Shown here one piece after another: positions 25,731 to 33,362 of a stretch of DNA of 37,583 nt. Position numbers and translations under genes: made by a program. Numbering within the stretch: the stretch's first letter is position 1; each line of letters opens with the position of its first letter. The notes under the pieces were generated by a model, which was not told where the DNA came from, did not search any database, and worked only from the letters and a program-made list of their open reading frames with translations. Origin of the DNA: Rickettsiales bacterium UBA4270 (lineage in GTDB: Bacteria > Pseudomonadota > Alphaproteobacteria > Rickettsiales > Deianiraeaceae); contig DGWA01000004.1 of NCBI GenBank assembly GCA_002395105.1, forward strand, positions 1-37,583. The letters run 5' to 3'.

Positions 25731-27383
25731 ATGAAAAGAAAATTAAGAATATTAAATCACGAATTATTTAGTAACAAAAATTTTTACCAAAAATATATTT
25801 TGTACGCATTAATGTTCTCTGTATTCATGTCCACAGTAATGAATATAGCTTTCTATAAATACATAATTGTAAATAAGATTAGTATTGGAATGGCAATAGC
25901 GTGCTTCTTCGTTCTGTTTTTCAATTATTTAGCAATATTTTTTACATTATCATTCAGATATATTGGAAAATACATAATATTCATATTAACATATTTAGCA
26001 TTTGTATCCGAATACTACATGTTATCATCTAATACACCAATTGGTTATGCAACAATGAAAAGTGTATTAGAGACGCATTTATCAGAAGCTCTCGAACTAA
26101 TTGATTTAAAGCTGATATTTTTTGCCTTAATGCTTGTCGTTATTATGATTCCATTTTTTTACAAAGTAAAATTACATTGCATCTCATGGTATAAAGATTT
26201 ATTATTCCGTCTATGTTGTGCACTTTTATCTTTGTTTGTTGGACTTACGATCATATATACAAATTATATTAAATTCTCAGCTTTCACAAGAAAAAATGAT
26301 GATATTATGTGTTTTATAAACATAAACAATTTTACATTTGAAACATTTAGAGTTGTTAAAAATATGTTTCAAAAACCAAAAATTTTAAACATCTTGGATG
26401 AAAAACCAATACGAAAGAAAACAAAAAAAAATCATTTCGTTGTATTACTTATTGGAGAAACATCAAGAAAAGATAGTTTTTCACTAAATGGTTATAAAAG
26501 AAAAACAAATCCAAAACTAGAAAAACAGGATATTATAAATTTTTCAAAAGCAACTTCTTGTGGAACTTATACAGCATATAGTGTCCCTTGTATGTTCTCT
26601 TTCAAAACAAGAAAAACATATAGAGATTTTGAATTTGATGAAAATGTGCTAGATATTTTAGTAAAAACAGGTGTAAAAGTTTCCTGGTATGAAAACGATG
26701 ATAGCTGTGCAAAAGGCCAAGCAGATAATGAAAAAATAGAATATATAAATTTAGCTTATAATCAAAAATATATAAAAAACAGTCTTTGTAAAAATAGAAG
26801 ATGCTTTGATGAAATACTAATCAATATATTAAACAATGAAGCTAAAAAATTTATTAATCAAATCAGCAAAAATAATAATAAAGAACAAAAAGATAAAGTT
26901 GTAGTTTTACACATGATAGGCTCTCATGGTCCACTATACTATAAACGTTATCCAAGAAAATGGGCAAAGTTTAAACCTGAATGCACAAATTCAAATCCAT
27001 CACTTTGTTCTATACAAGAATTAAAAAACGCTTATGATAATACAATATTGTATCAAGATTTTGTTTTATCGGAAATTATAGATATACTCCGTTCAATGAG
27101 CAAAAAACAAAAACAATTAGACATAACAATGATGTATGTTTCTGATCATGGTGAAAGTTTAGGCGAGAAAGGTTTATTTTTACATGCATTTCCATATAAA
27201 ATAGCACCAAAAGAACAAATAGAAATACCATTTATAATCTGGACAAATAACAATAATATGAAAAATAAATTTAATCTAAAAAAGAATAATAAAGTATCCC
27301 ATGATAATATATCCCATACATTACTCGGTTTATTTAATGTAGAATCAAAAGTTAAAGATAATAGTTTAGATTTAACAAAATAA
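25731..27383 (+). CDS. eptA: Phosphoethanolamine transferase (EptA/lipid A modification, sulfatase fold)
   Basis: Transfers phosphoethanolamine from phosphatidylethanolamine to lipid A or LPS core at the periplasmic face. The 550-residue protein has five N-terminal membrane segments (about 24-46, 54-74, 80-100, 127-147, 158-178) and a periplasmic alkaline-phosphatase-like domain. The latter contains LLIGETSRKDSFSLNGY with metal ligand Glu243, SCGTYTAYSVPCMFS with nucleophile Thr281, HMIGSHGPLYYKRYP, and VSDHGESLGEKGLFLHAFPY with Asp472-His473. The subgroup (EptA, EptB or EptC) is not certain. The gene shows that lipid A or another envelope glycolipid is available as acceptor. It stands alone, convergent with a small unknown gene. 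Confidence 0.88.
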   Translation: MKRKLRILNHELFSNKNFYQKYILYALMFSVFMSTVMNIAFYKYIIVNKISIGMAIACFFVLFFNYLAIFFTLSFRYIGKYIIFILTYLAFVSEYYMLSSNTPIGYATMKSVLETHLSEALELIDLKLIFFALMLVVIMIPFFYKVKLHCISWYKDLLFRLCCALLSLFVGLTIIYTNYIKFSAFTRKNDDIMCFININNFTFETFRVVKNMFQKPKILNILDEKPIRKKTKKNHFVVLLIGETSRKDSFSLNGYKRKTNPKLEKQDIINFSKATSCGTYTAYSVPCMFSFKTRKTYRDFEFDENVLDILVKTGVKVSWYENDDSCAKGQADNEKIEYINLAYNQKYIKNSLCKNRRCFDEILINILNNEAKKFINQISKNNNKEQKDKVVVLHMIGSHGPLYYKRYPRKWAKFKPECTNSNPSLCSIQELKNAYDNTILYQDFVLSEIIDILRSMSKKQKQLDITMMYVSDHGESLGEKGLFLHAFPYKIAPKEQIEIPFIIWTNNNNMKNKFNLKKNNKVSHDNISHTLLGLFNVESKVKDNSLDLTK

Positions 27384-27387
27384 TTTT

Positions 27388-27639
27388 TTAAATTAAATCA
27401 AAAATCATACTTCCTTCTTTAACACTTTGCACCATCAATCTTCCTGTGTTTTTATCTATTTGATAACCATTTTTAATTAAAAAATTGTTATACAAACCAG
27501 ACAAAGAACATAACATATTTGTTAATTCTTGCAAATCGTATGCTTCTTTGTTATCAATATGAATTCTCATTACATTTTCACAATCTAAATTCATATTTTT
27601 TAAATAAATAAAACTTTTTTCATCAAAACTCACGTACAT
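27388..27639 (-). CDS. Small protein of unknown function
   Basis: The frame opens at 27726 (112 residues), but its first 29 residues would run over the rpsL promoter region, so I prefer the ATG at 27639 (83 residues, beginning MYVSFDEKSFIYLKNMNL). The protein is hydrophilic with a probable strand-helix-strand layout: RIHIDNKEAYDLQELTNMLC, then a helix around SGLYNNFLI, and a C-terminal strand RLMVQSVKEGSMIFDLI. I do not recognise the family. Base composition is like its neighbours. It converges with eptA and diverges from rpsL. Confidence 0.5.
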   Translation of the reverse strand: MYVSFDEKSFIYLKNMNLDCENVMRIHIDNKEAYDLQELTNMLCSLSGLYNNFLIKNGYQIDKNTGRLMVQSVKEGSMIFDLI

Positions 27640-27706
27640 AACAATATAAAAATCAATATTTTTCTTCAAGTCCGTGCTGCAACATAGCAAAAAATAAAAA
27701 GTTATC

Positions 27707-27738
27707 TTGACAATAAAAAAATACATATTTTACATATT
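27707..27738 (+). promoter_or_regulatory. Predicted promoter of the rpsL-rpsG-tatA transcript
   Basis: A consensus TTGACA (27707-27712) followed after 18 bases by TACATATT (27731-27738) as a weak -10. The start codon of rpsL at 27749 is 42 bases from the first base of the -35 box, so the untranslated leader would be only a few bases. Confidence 0.45.
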
Positions 27739-27748
27739 CTGTTATTGA

Positions 27749-28132
27749 ATGCCAACAATTAACCAATTAGTAAAAAAAGGTAGAGTTACATCAAAATATA
27801 AATCAATGAGCCCTGCTCTAAAAAGGAACCCTCAGTTAAGAGCTGTGTGTTTAAAAGTGTATACAACTACACCTAAAAAACCTAATTCAGCACTTCGTAA
27901 AGTTGCACGTGTTCGTTTAACAAATGGTGTTGAAGTAATAGCATACATAGCAGGTGAAGGTCATAATTTACAAGAACATAGTGTCGTGCTGGTAAAAGGT
28001 GGTCGTGTTAGAGATTTACCAGGAGTAAGATATCATATAGTTCGTGGTGCTTTAGATTGTCAAGGCGTAGCCAATAGAAAACAAGCTCGTTCAGTTTATG
28101 GAACGAAGAAACCAAAAGAAGTAAAGAAATAG
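27749..28132 (+). CDS. rpsL: 30S ribosomal protein uS12
   Basis: Decoding-centre protein that contacts codon-anticodon helices. The 127-residue length is normal for bacteria. Highly conserved blocks are TTPKKPNSALRKVARVRLTNG (40-60), AGEGHNLQEHSVVLVKGGRV (68-87) and DLPGVRYHIVRGALDCQGV. Lys43 (streptomycin-determining Lys42 in mature E. coli numbering) is retained. The residue matching E. coli Lys87 is Arg88, encoded by AGA. It starts the rpsL-rpsG pair, with tatA rather than fusA downstream. Confidence 0.98.
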   Translation: MPTINQLVKKGRVTSKYKSMSPALKRNPQLRAVCLKVYTTTPKKPNSALRKVARVRLTNGVEVIAYIAGEGHNLQEHSVVLVKGGRVRDLPGVRYHIVRGALDCQGVANRKQARSVYGTKKPKEVKK

Positions 28133-28139
28133 TAGTTTT

Positions 28140-28619
28140 ATGTCAAGAGGTAAGAAGAGAAATCCAAGAAATTTGATGTTAGATCCAGTTTATGGTAGTG
28201 TTTTAATATCAAAATTTATAAACATGATAATGGAAGATGGTAAAAAAGAAGTAGCTGAAAAAATAGTGTATTCAGCTTTAAAAGCTTCTGAAATAAAAAT
28301 AAAAGAAAAGTATAAACAAAGTATCGCTAAAGGATTTTATGAATTAATTTTATCAATCGGACCAACAGTTATGACAAAAGTGCGTCGTATAGGAGGAGCA
28401 AATTATCAAGTTCCTGTTGAACTTCCAGAATATAGAAGGATTTTCGTCGGTATGAAAATCTTAAAAAAAGCTGCTCAAAAAAAAAGTGGTATTCCTATGG
28501 CAAAAGCATTAGCAAATGAGATACTTGATGCAATTAACGAAAAAGGTGAGGCATATAAGGAAAAAGAAACAATACAAAAGATGGCTTTTGCTAATAAAGC
28601 TTATTCACACTTAGCATAG
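28140..28619 (+). CDS. rpsG: 30S ribosomal protein uS7
   Basis: Nucleates assembly of the 30S head and contacts tRNA at the E site. The 159-residue protein shows LMLDPVYGSVLISKFINMIM (13-32), the EKIVYSALK helix, IGGANYQVPVELPEYRR (around 84-100), and a C-terminal ANKAYSHLA. It starts 7 bases after rpsL. The usual next genes fusA and tuf are not here. Confidence 0.97.
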   Translation: MSRGKKRNPRNLMLDPVYGSVLISKFINMIMEDGKKEVAEKIVYSALKASEIKIKEKYKQSIAKGFYELILSIGPTVMTKVRRIGGANYQVPVELPEYRRIFVGMKILKKAAQKKSGIPMAKALANEILDAINEKGEAYKEKETIQKMAFANKAYSHLA

Positions 28620-28634
28620 TGTTTTTGTTTTTAT

Positions 28635-28982
28635 ATGATTGGTGTTTCGCAACTTTTATTAATTTTTGTAATAGTTCTGGTTTTATTTGGAGCTGGAAAA
28701 ATTCCAACTGTAATGAAAGATTTAGGTTCTGGTTTACGTGCTTTTAAAAAAGGAATAGAAGGAGGAGAGGAAGAAATTGATTTAATTAATAATACAAAAA
28801 ATAATGAAGTAAAACATGCAAAAAAAAGTAAGAATAAGAAAGTTACTAACAATAAAAAAAAGGTATCAAAAAACAAACAGTTGAAGAAAAAAATAAATAA
28901 AAAAACAAAAAAAAACAGTAACAAAAATATTAAAAAAAAGAAAAATAGTAAAGGTTCTAAAAAAAGTAAAAAGAATAAATAG
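28635..28982 (+). CDS. tatA: Sec-independent protein translocase subunit TatA
   Basis: Forms the pore-like assembly of the twin-arginine translocation system. The 115-residue protein has the short membrane helix ISQ-type start MIGVSQLLLIFVIVLVLFGAG with the conserved FG hinge, then the amphipathic helix KIPTVMKDLGSGLRAFKKGI. The remaining 65 residues are a Lys/Asn-rich low-complexity tail. TatA and TatB look alike; the short helix and absence of a nearby tatC do not decide it fully, but TatA is favoured. It sits 15 bases after rpsG, in the place usually held by fusA. Confidence 0.85.
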   Translation: MIGVSQLLLIFVIVLVLFGAGKIPTVMKDLGSGLRAFKKGIEGGEEEIDLINNTKNNEVKHAKKSKNKKVTNNKKKVSKNKQLKKKINKKTKKNSNKNIKKKKNSKGSKKSKKNK

Positions 28983-29002
28983 TAATAAAACATTTAAGTT
29001 TA

Positions 29003-29410
29003 CTATTTATTTTTATCTTTTGCTTGCTTCCAAAGTTTTAGCATTTCTTGATTAGAAATTTTTTTTATATCGCCATTATAACGTTCTTCACAATAAATTA
29101 TTCTTCTTTTAAATTCTTCTATTGAATATTTTAATGCCACCTCACTATCTATACCGTATTTGTTTGCTAAATTTCCAAGAACAAATATCACATCACCGAG
29201 TTCTTCTATTATTCTTTTTTTATTATCTTTTTTGCTGTTAATATCTATTTCAGCCTTTAATTCATCTATCTCATTATATAAATCCTTTAAGATATCATCT
29301 ATATTGCTATAACCAAAGTTTATAGTTTTTTTTGTATATTCTTGAACACGTTGACTTTCTTTTAAAGGCGAAAGATCGGCAAATAATTTATACATCTCTT
29401 TTAATGACAT
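29003..29410 (-). CDS. mazG: MazG-family nucleotide pyrophosphohydrolase (single-domain)
   Basis: All-alpha NTP pyrophosphatase family that clears non-canonical nucleotides or lowers ppGpp. The 135-residue protein holds one MazG domain: the metal-binding EIDELKAEI helix (about 47-55), then IIEELGDVIFVLGNLANKYGID, the family's E-E-L-G-D core, followed by EEFKRRIIYCEERY. E. coli MazG has two such domains in about 260 residues; this is a half-length version matching the C-terminal domain. It is the last gene in the psd-nuclease-gatA-rbfA-mazG run and converges with tatA. Confidence 0.85.
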   Translation of the reverse strand: MSLKEMYKLFADLSPLKESQRVQEYTKKTINFGYSNIDDILKDLYNEIDELKAEIDINSKKDNKKRIIEELGDVIFVLGNLANKYGIDSEVALKYSIEEFKRRIIYCEERYNGDIKKISNQEMLKLWKQAKDKNK

Positions 29411-29466
29411 AATACTTATGTATATTTCCTTTTATAATTTTCAATATACTTGGATATATAGTTAAG

Positions 29467-29829
29467 TTAATGGTTGAAACGTTTTTCAAGTTTCTCAATA
29501 TTTTCAATAATAATCATTGTATTATCAAAGATAAATCTAATTTCAGGTCTAACTCTCATTTTAAAAAACTTATAGACTAAATTTGATAATTCATTTGTTA
29601 TATGACTTAATTCTTCTTCAAAATAATCTTTATTATAAACCTTACAACGGTAAAACACTTTACAATATCTCAAATCCTTGCTAATTTCTGCTTTTATTAT
29701 AGTCAAAAAATCATCTTCTTTATATGCATTAATGTATCTGTTTATCTCTTTTGCTATCAATCGTTTTATATTTTCCCCTACTTGAAGTTGTTTTTTTGTT
29801 TTTACTTTATTATTTTTTTTTCTAGTCAT
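29467..29829 (-). CDS. rbfA: 30S ribosome-binding factor RbfA
   Basis: Helps late maturation of the 16S rRNA 5' end and central pseudoknot. The 120-residue protein has a KH-like fold: QLQVGENIKRLIAKEINRYI (15-34), IIKAEISKDLRYCKVFYRC (44-62) and a C-terminal KMRVRPEIRFIFDNTM. It starts 2 bases after the gatA stop, so the two are translationally linked. The usual neighbours infB and truB are missing. Confidence 0.88.
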   Translation of the reverse strand: MTRKKNNKVKTKKQLQVGENIKRLIAKEINRYINAYKEDDFLTIIKAEISKDLRYCKVFYRCKVYNKDYFEEELSHITNELSNLVYKFFKMRVRPEIRFIFDNTMIIIENIEKLEKRFNH

Positions 29830-29831
29830 TT

Positions 29832-31316
29832 TTATATTTCATCGCGAACATGACCCTGCTCTAAATACTTTGCAATTTTAAACATAGTTTCCTCATCTTT
29901 TAATTTAGGAACAATTTGCATTCCAATTGGAAGACCACTATCGCTATCAAAACCAACTGGAACACTAATTCCAGCTAAGCCAGCTATTGCTGATGGAATT
30001 GTAAATATATCGCACATATACATTGAAATAGGATCTAATTTTTCATCCCAGCCAAAAGCAACACAAGGAGATACTGGCATTAATATAACATCAACCTCTT
30101 CAAATGCTTTTGCAAAATTTCTTGATATAATTCTTCTTGCTTTCGTTCCTCTTATAAAAGTATCCTTATAATGATCTGATGATAAAACATATGCACCTGT
30201 TAAAATCCTGCGCTTAACTTCATCGCCAAAACCTTCAATTTTTGTATTCGAATATAATTCAAGTATATTGTCAGATTTATTGCTACGATAACCATATCTT
30301 ACTCCATCAAATCTAGCTAAATTCGAGTATGCTTCTGCGGTAGAAATAGTATAATACACCTCTATTGCTTTATCCATATTTTCAATGCTAATTTCTTTAA
30401 CTTTTGCACCTTTTTTAACAAAAAAATCAGCAGTTTTTTTCCATAATTCATTTATACTTGATAAAATATTATCACTTTTACATTCAACAGGTATACCAAT
30501 TGTATAACCACTTAAATCATCCTTATCAACGTCGAGGTTTTTGATTTTTTCGTAGTTATTCATTGGTTTCTCTCGAAACATTATACTATCATTTTGATCG
30601 TCCCCGGACATTATATCTAATATCAATGCACTATCGTCAACATTTTTAGACAAAACACCAGCTTGATCGAGCGAACTTGAATATGCTATAAGTCCATGTC
30701 TTGAACATCTACCATACGTAGGACGCACTCCGACTATATTACATAAACTTGCTGGTTGACGCAATGAACCACCTGTATCTCCACCTATCGCAACATTACA
30801 TAGATTATCTGCAACTGCCGCAGCACCACCACCGGAAGAACCTCCTGGTATTAACTTTTTATCTGGATATCTTTTATCATGATATGGATTTTCTACACCA
30901 CCAAAATAACTTGTTAAATTAGAAGAACCCATACTAAATTCATCCATGTTATTTTTTCCTATTATAATTGCTCCTTCGTTTTCAAGTCTTTCCCAAACTG
31001 TTGCATTATATTCTGGTACAAAATTTTCAAGCATTTTTGAACCACATGTTGTTCGAATGCCTTTTGTGCAAAAAACATCTTTTACTCCAAAAACAACGCC
31101 AGCAAGGCGCCCTTTTATCTCTCCGCTATCAACCTTTTTTGCTCGTTCCAAAGCATAATCAAAAGTTGTTGTTATATACGAATTTAATTTGCTTTTTTCA
31201 ATCTTTTCCTTAAATGCATTTACATTTTCAACAGCGGAAAATTTTTTCTCTTCAAGCGCATTCTTAGCCTCAACTACACCAAGTTTCGTAATTTCTTCGT
31301 TAGTCATCTTTGACAA
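29832..31316 (-). CDS. gatA: Aspartyl/glutamyl-tRNA(Asn/Gln) amidotransferase subunit A
   Basis: Glutaminase subunit of GatCAB, an amidase-signature enzyme that releases ammonia from glutamine. The 494-residue length is normal. The catalytic triad is visible: Lys79 in VVFGVKDVFCTKG, cis-Ser160 in IPGGSSGGGAA, and nucleophile Ser184 in IGGDTGGSLRQPASL. The downstream GLPIGMQIV block closes the family. GatB is not adjacent and gatC lies in another operon, so the three subunits come from separate transcripts here. The ATG at 31316 (MSKMTNEEI) has an alternative Met4. Confidence 0.96.
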   Translation of the reverse strand: MSKMTNEEITKLGVVEAKNALEEKKFSAVENVNAFKEKIEKSKLNSYITTTFDYALERAKKVDSGEIKGRLAGVVFGVKDVFCTKGIRTTCGSKMLENFVPEYNATVWERLENEGAIIIGKNNMDEFSMGSSNLTSYFGGVENPYHDKRYPDKKLIPGGSSGGGAAAVADNLCNVAIGGDTGGSLRQPASLCNIVGVRPTYGRCSRHGLIAYSSSLDQAGVLSKNVDDSALILDIMSGDDQNDSIMFREKPMNNYEKIKNLDVDKDDLSGYTIGIPVECKSDNILSSINELWKKTADFFVKKGAKVKEISIENMDKAIEVYYTISTAEAYSNLARFDGVRYGYRSNKSDNILELYSNTKIEGFGDEVKRRILTGAYVLSSDHYKDTFIRGTKARRIISRNFAKAFEEVDVILMPVSPCVAFGWDEKLDPISMYMCDIFTIPSAIAGLAGISVPVGFDSDSGLPIGMQIVPKLKDEETMFKIAKYLEQGHVRDEI

Positions 31317-31393
31317 AAAACTTAATCAAAAATAATATTAATCAAGTTTTTTTATTGTGAAGAAAAAAATATAAGTTGAATTATTTTTTTCCT

Positions 31394-31422
31394 TGCAGTT
31401 CTGGAAGACCACTAACTGCAAT
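31394..31422. promoter_or_regulatory. Strong hairpin between the nuclease gene and gatA
   Basis: A perfect 8-bp inverted repeat TTGCAGTT/AACTGCAA (31394-31401 and 31415-31422) encloses a second TGG/CCA pairing with an AAGA loop. It is clearly more GC-rich than its surroundings. In the direction of the minus-strand operon it is followed by A residues rather than T residues, so it is not a canonical terminator. An RNA-processing or leader element for gatA is possible. Confidence 0.5.
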
Positions 31423-31453
31423 TGTATAATCATTTTATTGCATAAAGCAAGAT

Positions 31454-32481
31454 TTATTTAATATTATTCCCAGTCATTTCATCAAACACGCGTTTTATCG
31501 TTTTTCCATTTTTTTTAAAACGAATAAAAGCAACCGCTTGAATAGTAAAACTATAGAATAATTTGCAAAATTGATTTAAAGAATATTCCTTATTTTTATA
31601 CAAAACACCATAATTAGTACCATTAATAGGTTTACTAAGTTTTATAAATTTTGCTGTATATTTTTCACCTTTATAGTTTAAAAAAACATTCTCATTTAAA
31701 AGATCACTGTTGTCATCAAAAAATAAATTCCAATTTATCGTCGCTCGACCATTTTTTGATGTATAAGAAACATATCTTTTTTGATCATTTTTATAACAAA
31801 CATTTTGTTTATTTTGCTTTTTGTGTTTAACATTTGCTTTATCTGCTTTATTTACTTTTGTAGCCATTGTTCGACATTTAACGCTATCAGTTGTTATATG
31901 GCTCCCAATAATGTAATCAGTATATTTATTATATTTTTTTTTAAAATCTTTCATTCCAATGAATTTAATATATTCAATATATAATTTATTCTTTAAGAAT
32001 GCATTAATACTTTTATTATAATTGTTTTTTCCACTATTATTTTTAGTCAACCATTTATGAAAATTAAGTAGCAAATCTATTTTATAAGTAAATTTTTCAC
32101 ACATATATACAGAGTTTGATAAAGAAAGAATTAATAGCAAAACTCTGTAAATTAATTCTTCATCTTTTTTATTAAAAATAAACCATTCCTGACCTGAAAC
32201 ACTATCGTCATAAAAATCATAAAAAAATACATGAATTGCACGCTCCAATAACGTAGGACTATCGACATTGCAAACAAGAATTAAATTAATTCCACCTGAT
32301 GTTATATAACTATTCAACCTACTGTCTGGTGATTTTGTAGTTGTTATTCCAATTTTTACTCTCATTCGGTCATTTAAACCTTTACTATGTTTACTTTCAA
32401 CTATATAAAGCCAACCTCTCTCTCTCTCTCTAATTTTTTAGAAGCATTTTTGCTATTATCATCAGAACTAAACCAACCCAT
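31454..32481 (-). CDS. T5orf172/GIY-YIG nuclease-like protein, frame interrupted at a TC dinucleotide repeat
   Basis: Two frames make one gene. Frame A starts at an ATG at 32481, 7 bases after the psd stop, reads MGWFSSDDNSKNASKKLERE, and terminates at 32401. Frame B is open from just upstream of the repeat to 31454. It encodes GWLYIVESKHSKG, then VKIGITTTKSPDSRLNSY, LLERAIHVFF and SGQEWF: the GIY-YIG strand pair, Arg and catalytic-type Glu of T5orf172. Frame B has no ATG, GTG or TTG before the Met at 32365, which would lose the first strand. A 303-residue product from that Met would therefore lack part of the fold. Removing one 2-base unit in the tract at 32417-32431 joins the frames. Residues 220-296 (of the 303) form a second, strand-rich domain. 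Either a phase-variable gene in the off state, a recent mutation, or a sequence error. Confidence 0.75.
32417..32431. repeat. TC/GA dinucleotide tract (7.5 units) inside the nuclease gene
   Basis: Fifteen consecutive alternating T and C bases on the + strand (GA on the coding strand), the longest dinucleotide run I noticed in the window. It sits exactly where the ATG frame and the catalytic-domain frame of the GIY-YIG gene fail to match. Slipped-strand mispairing would change length by 2 bases and switch the frame. Confidence 0.9.
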
Positions 32482-32488
32482 ATACAAA

Positions 32489-33298
32489 CTAATTAAAACT
32501 CGCAACAACTGTTTCTCCGCAAACCAATCTTTGACCTTCTAAAACTTCAATTTTGTAATGCTTTGGAACATATAATTCAATTCTGCTACCAAATTTTATC
32601 ATTCCATATCTTTCACCTATTTTAAACGTTTCGTCTATTGTTGCATTGCAAACAATTCTTCTTGCAATAAGACCTGCAATTTGAACAATACATATATTAT
32701 CTCCATTTTCCTTCTCTACAAGCACTATATTACGCTCATTATCTTTGCTTGCTTTGTCTAATGATGCATTTATAAATGCACCTTTTATATACTTAATTTG
32801 TTTAATCTTACAATCAACAGGCATTCTTTGAACATGAACATCTAAAATGTTCATAAAAATGCTAATTTTTGTATACTCTCTTGTATCCTTATTACTAAGT
32901 TCTTCCGGTAAAGAAGAAGTACTTATGTTTAATATCAAACCATCACATGGAGAAATAACTATATCTTTTCTATTTGGTAAAATACGTTCAGGATCTCTAA
33001 AAAAGAAAAATGTCATTAATAATAAAAATAAAGCTGTTGTTGTTATACAACCTAAACCAAAAATAAGAAATGATATAAAACAAGCAACAATTAGAAAAAT
33101 AATTGTATTTTTTCCATCTTTAGATATTTTTACATTAAAATTACCAATTTTTATATTTGTTATTCGAACATTTTTAAATAATGTAGTAATGACGCTTATA
33201 ATTTTTCTAACAATCTCAACTATGACAAAAACAAACTTTTTAAATTTACTTTTTAAATCTGTATTTTTATTAAAAAATTTCCATTTCATACAATGCAC
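32489..33298 (-). CDS. psd: Phosphatidylserine decarboxylase proenzyme
   Basis: Converts phosphatidylserine to phosphatidylethanolamine, the main membrane lipid and the donor for EptA. The 269-residue proenzyme has a hydrophobic N-terminal region (about 65-100), then FFFRDPERILPNRKDIVISPCDG (98-120), ILDVHVQRMP (151-160), and the self-cleavage motif KFGSRIELYVP, where cleavage between Gly237 and Ser238 would create the pyruvoyl group. The FGSR form is that of the short, archaeal-type Psd class. About 45 N-terminal residues exceed the typical short form; Met4 is an alternative start. pssA is not adjacent. It leads the minus-strand run into the nuclease gene. Confidence 0.92.
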   Translation of the reverse strand: MHCMKWKFFNKNTDLKSKFKKFVFVIVEIVRKIISVITTLFKNVRITNIKIGNFNVKISKDGKNTIIFLIVACFISFLIFGLGCITTTALFLLLMTFFFFRDPERILPNRKDIVISPCDGLILNISTSSLPEELSNKDTREYTKISIFMNILDVHVQRMPVDCKIKQIKYIKGAFINASLDKASKDNERNIVLVEKENGDNICIVQIAGLIARRIVCNATIDETFKIGERYGMIKFGSRIELYVPKHYKIEVLEGQRLVCGETVVASFN

Positions 33299-33362
33299 AT
33301 GTCCAATATATGTAGTATTTTTTTAAAAATCAACACATTTAAGCACTAAATTTAACAATAAG

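Noticed and set aside
27640..27726. Upstream ATG at 27726 for the small unknown gene
   Set aside because: The extra 29 residues cover the rpsL promoter region and look like translated AT-rich intergenic DNA.
28631..28993. Minus-strand open frame opposite tatA
   Set aside because: Antisense of the Lys-rich TatA tail, giving poly-Phe/Leu; TatA on the other strand is recognisable.
31394..31422. Hairpin as a rho-independent terminator
   Set aside because: The run following it in the operon direction is A-rich, and on the other strand no gene ends there.
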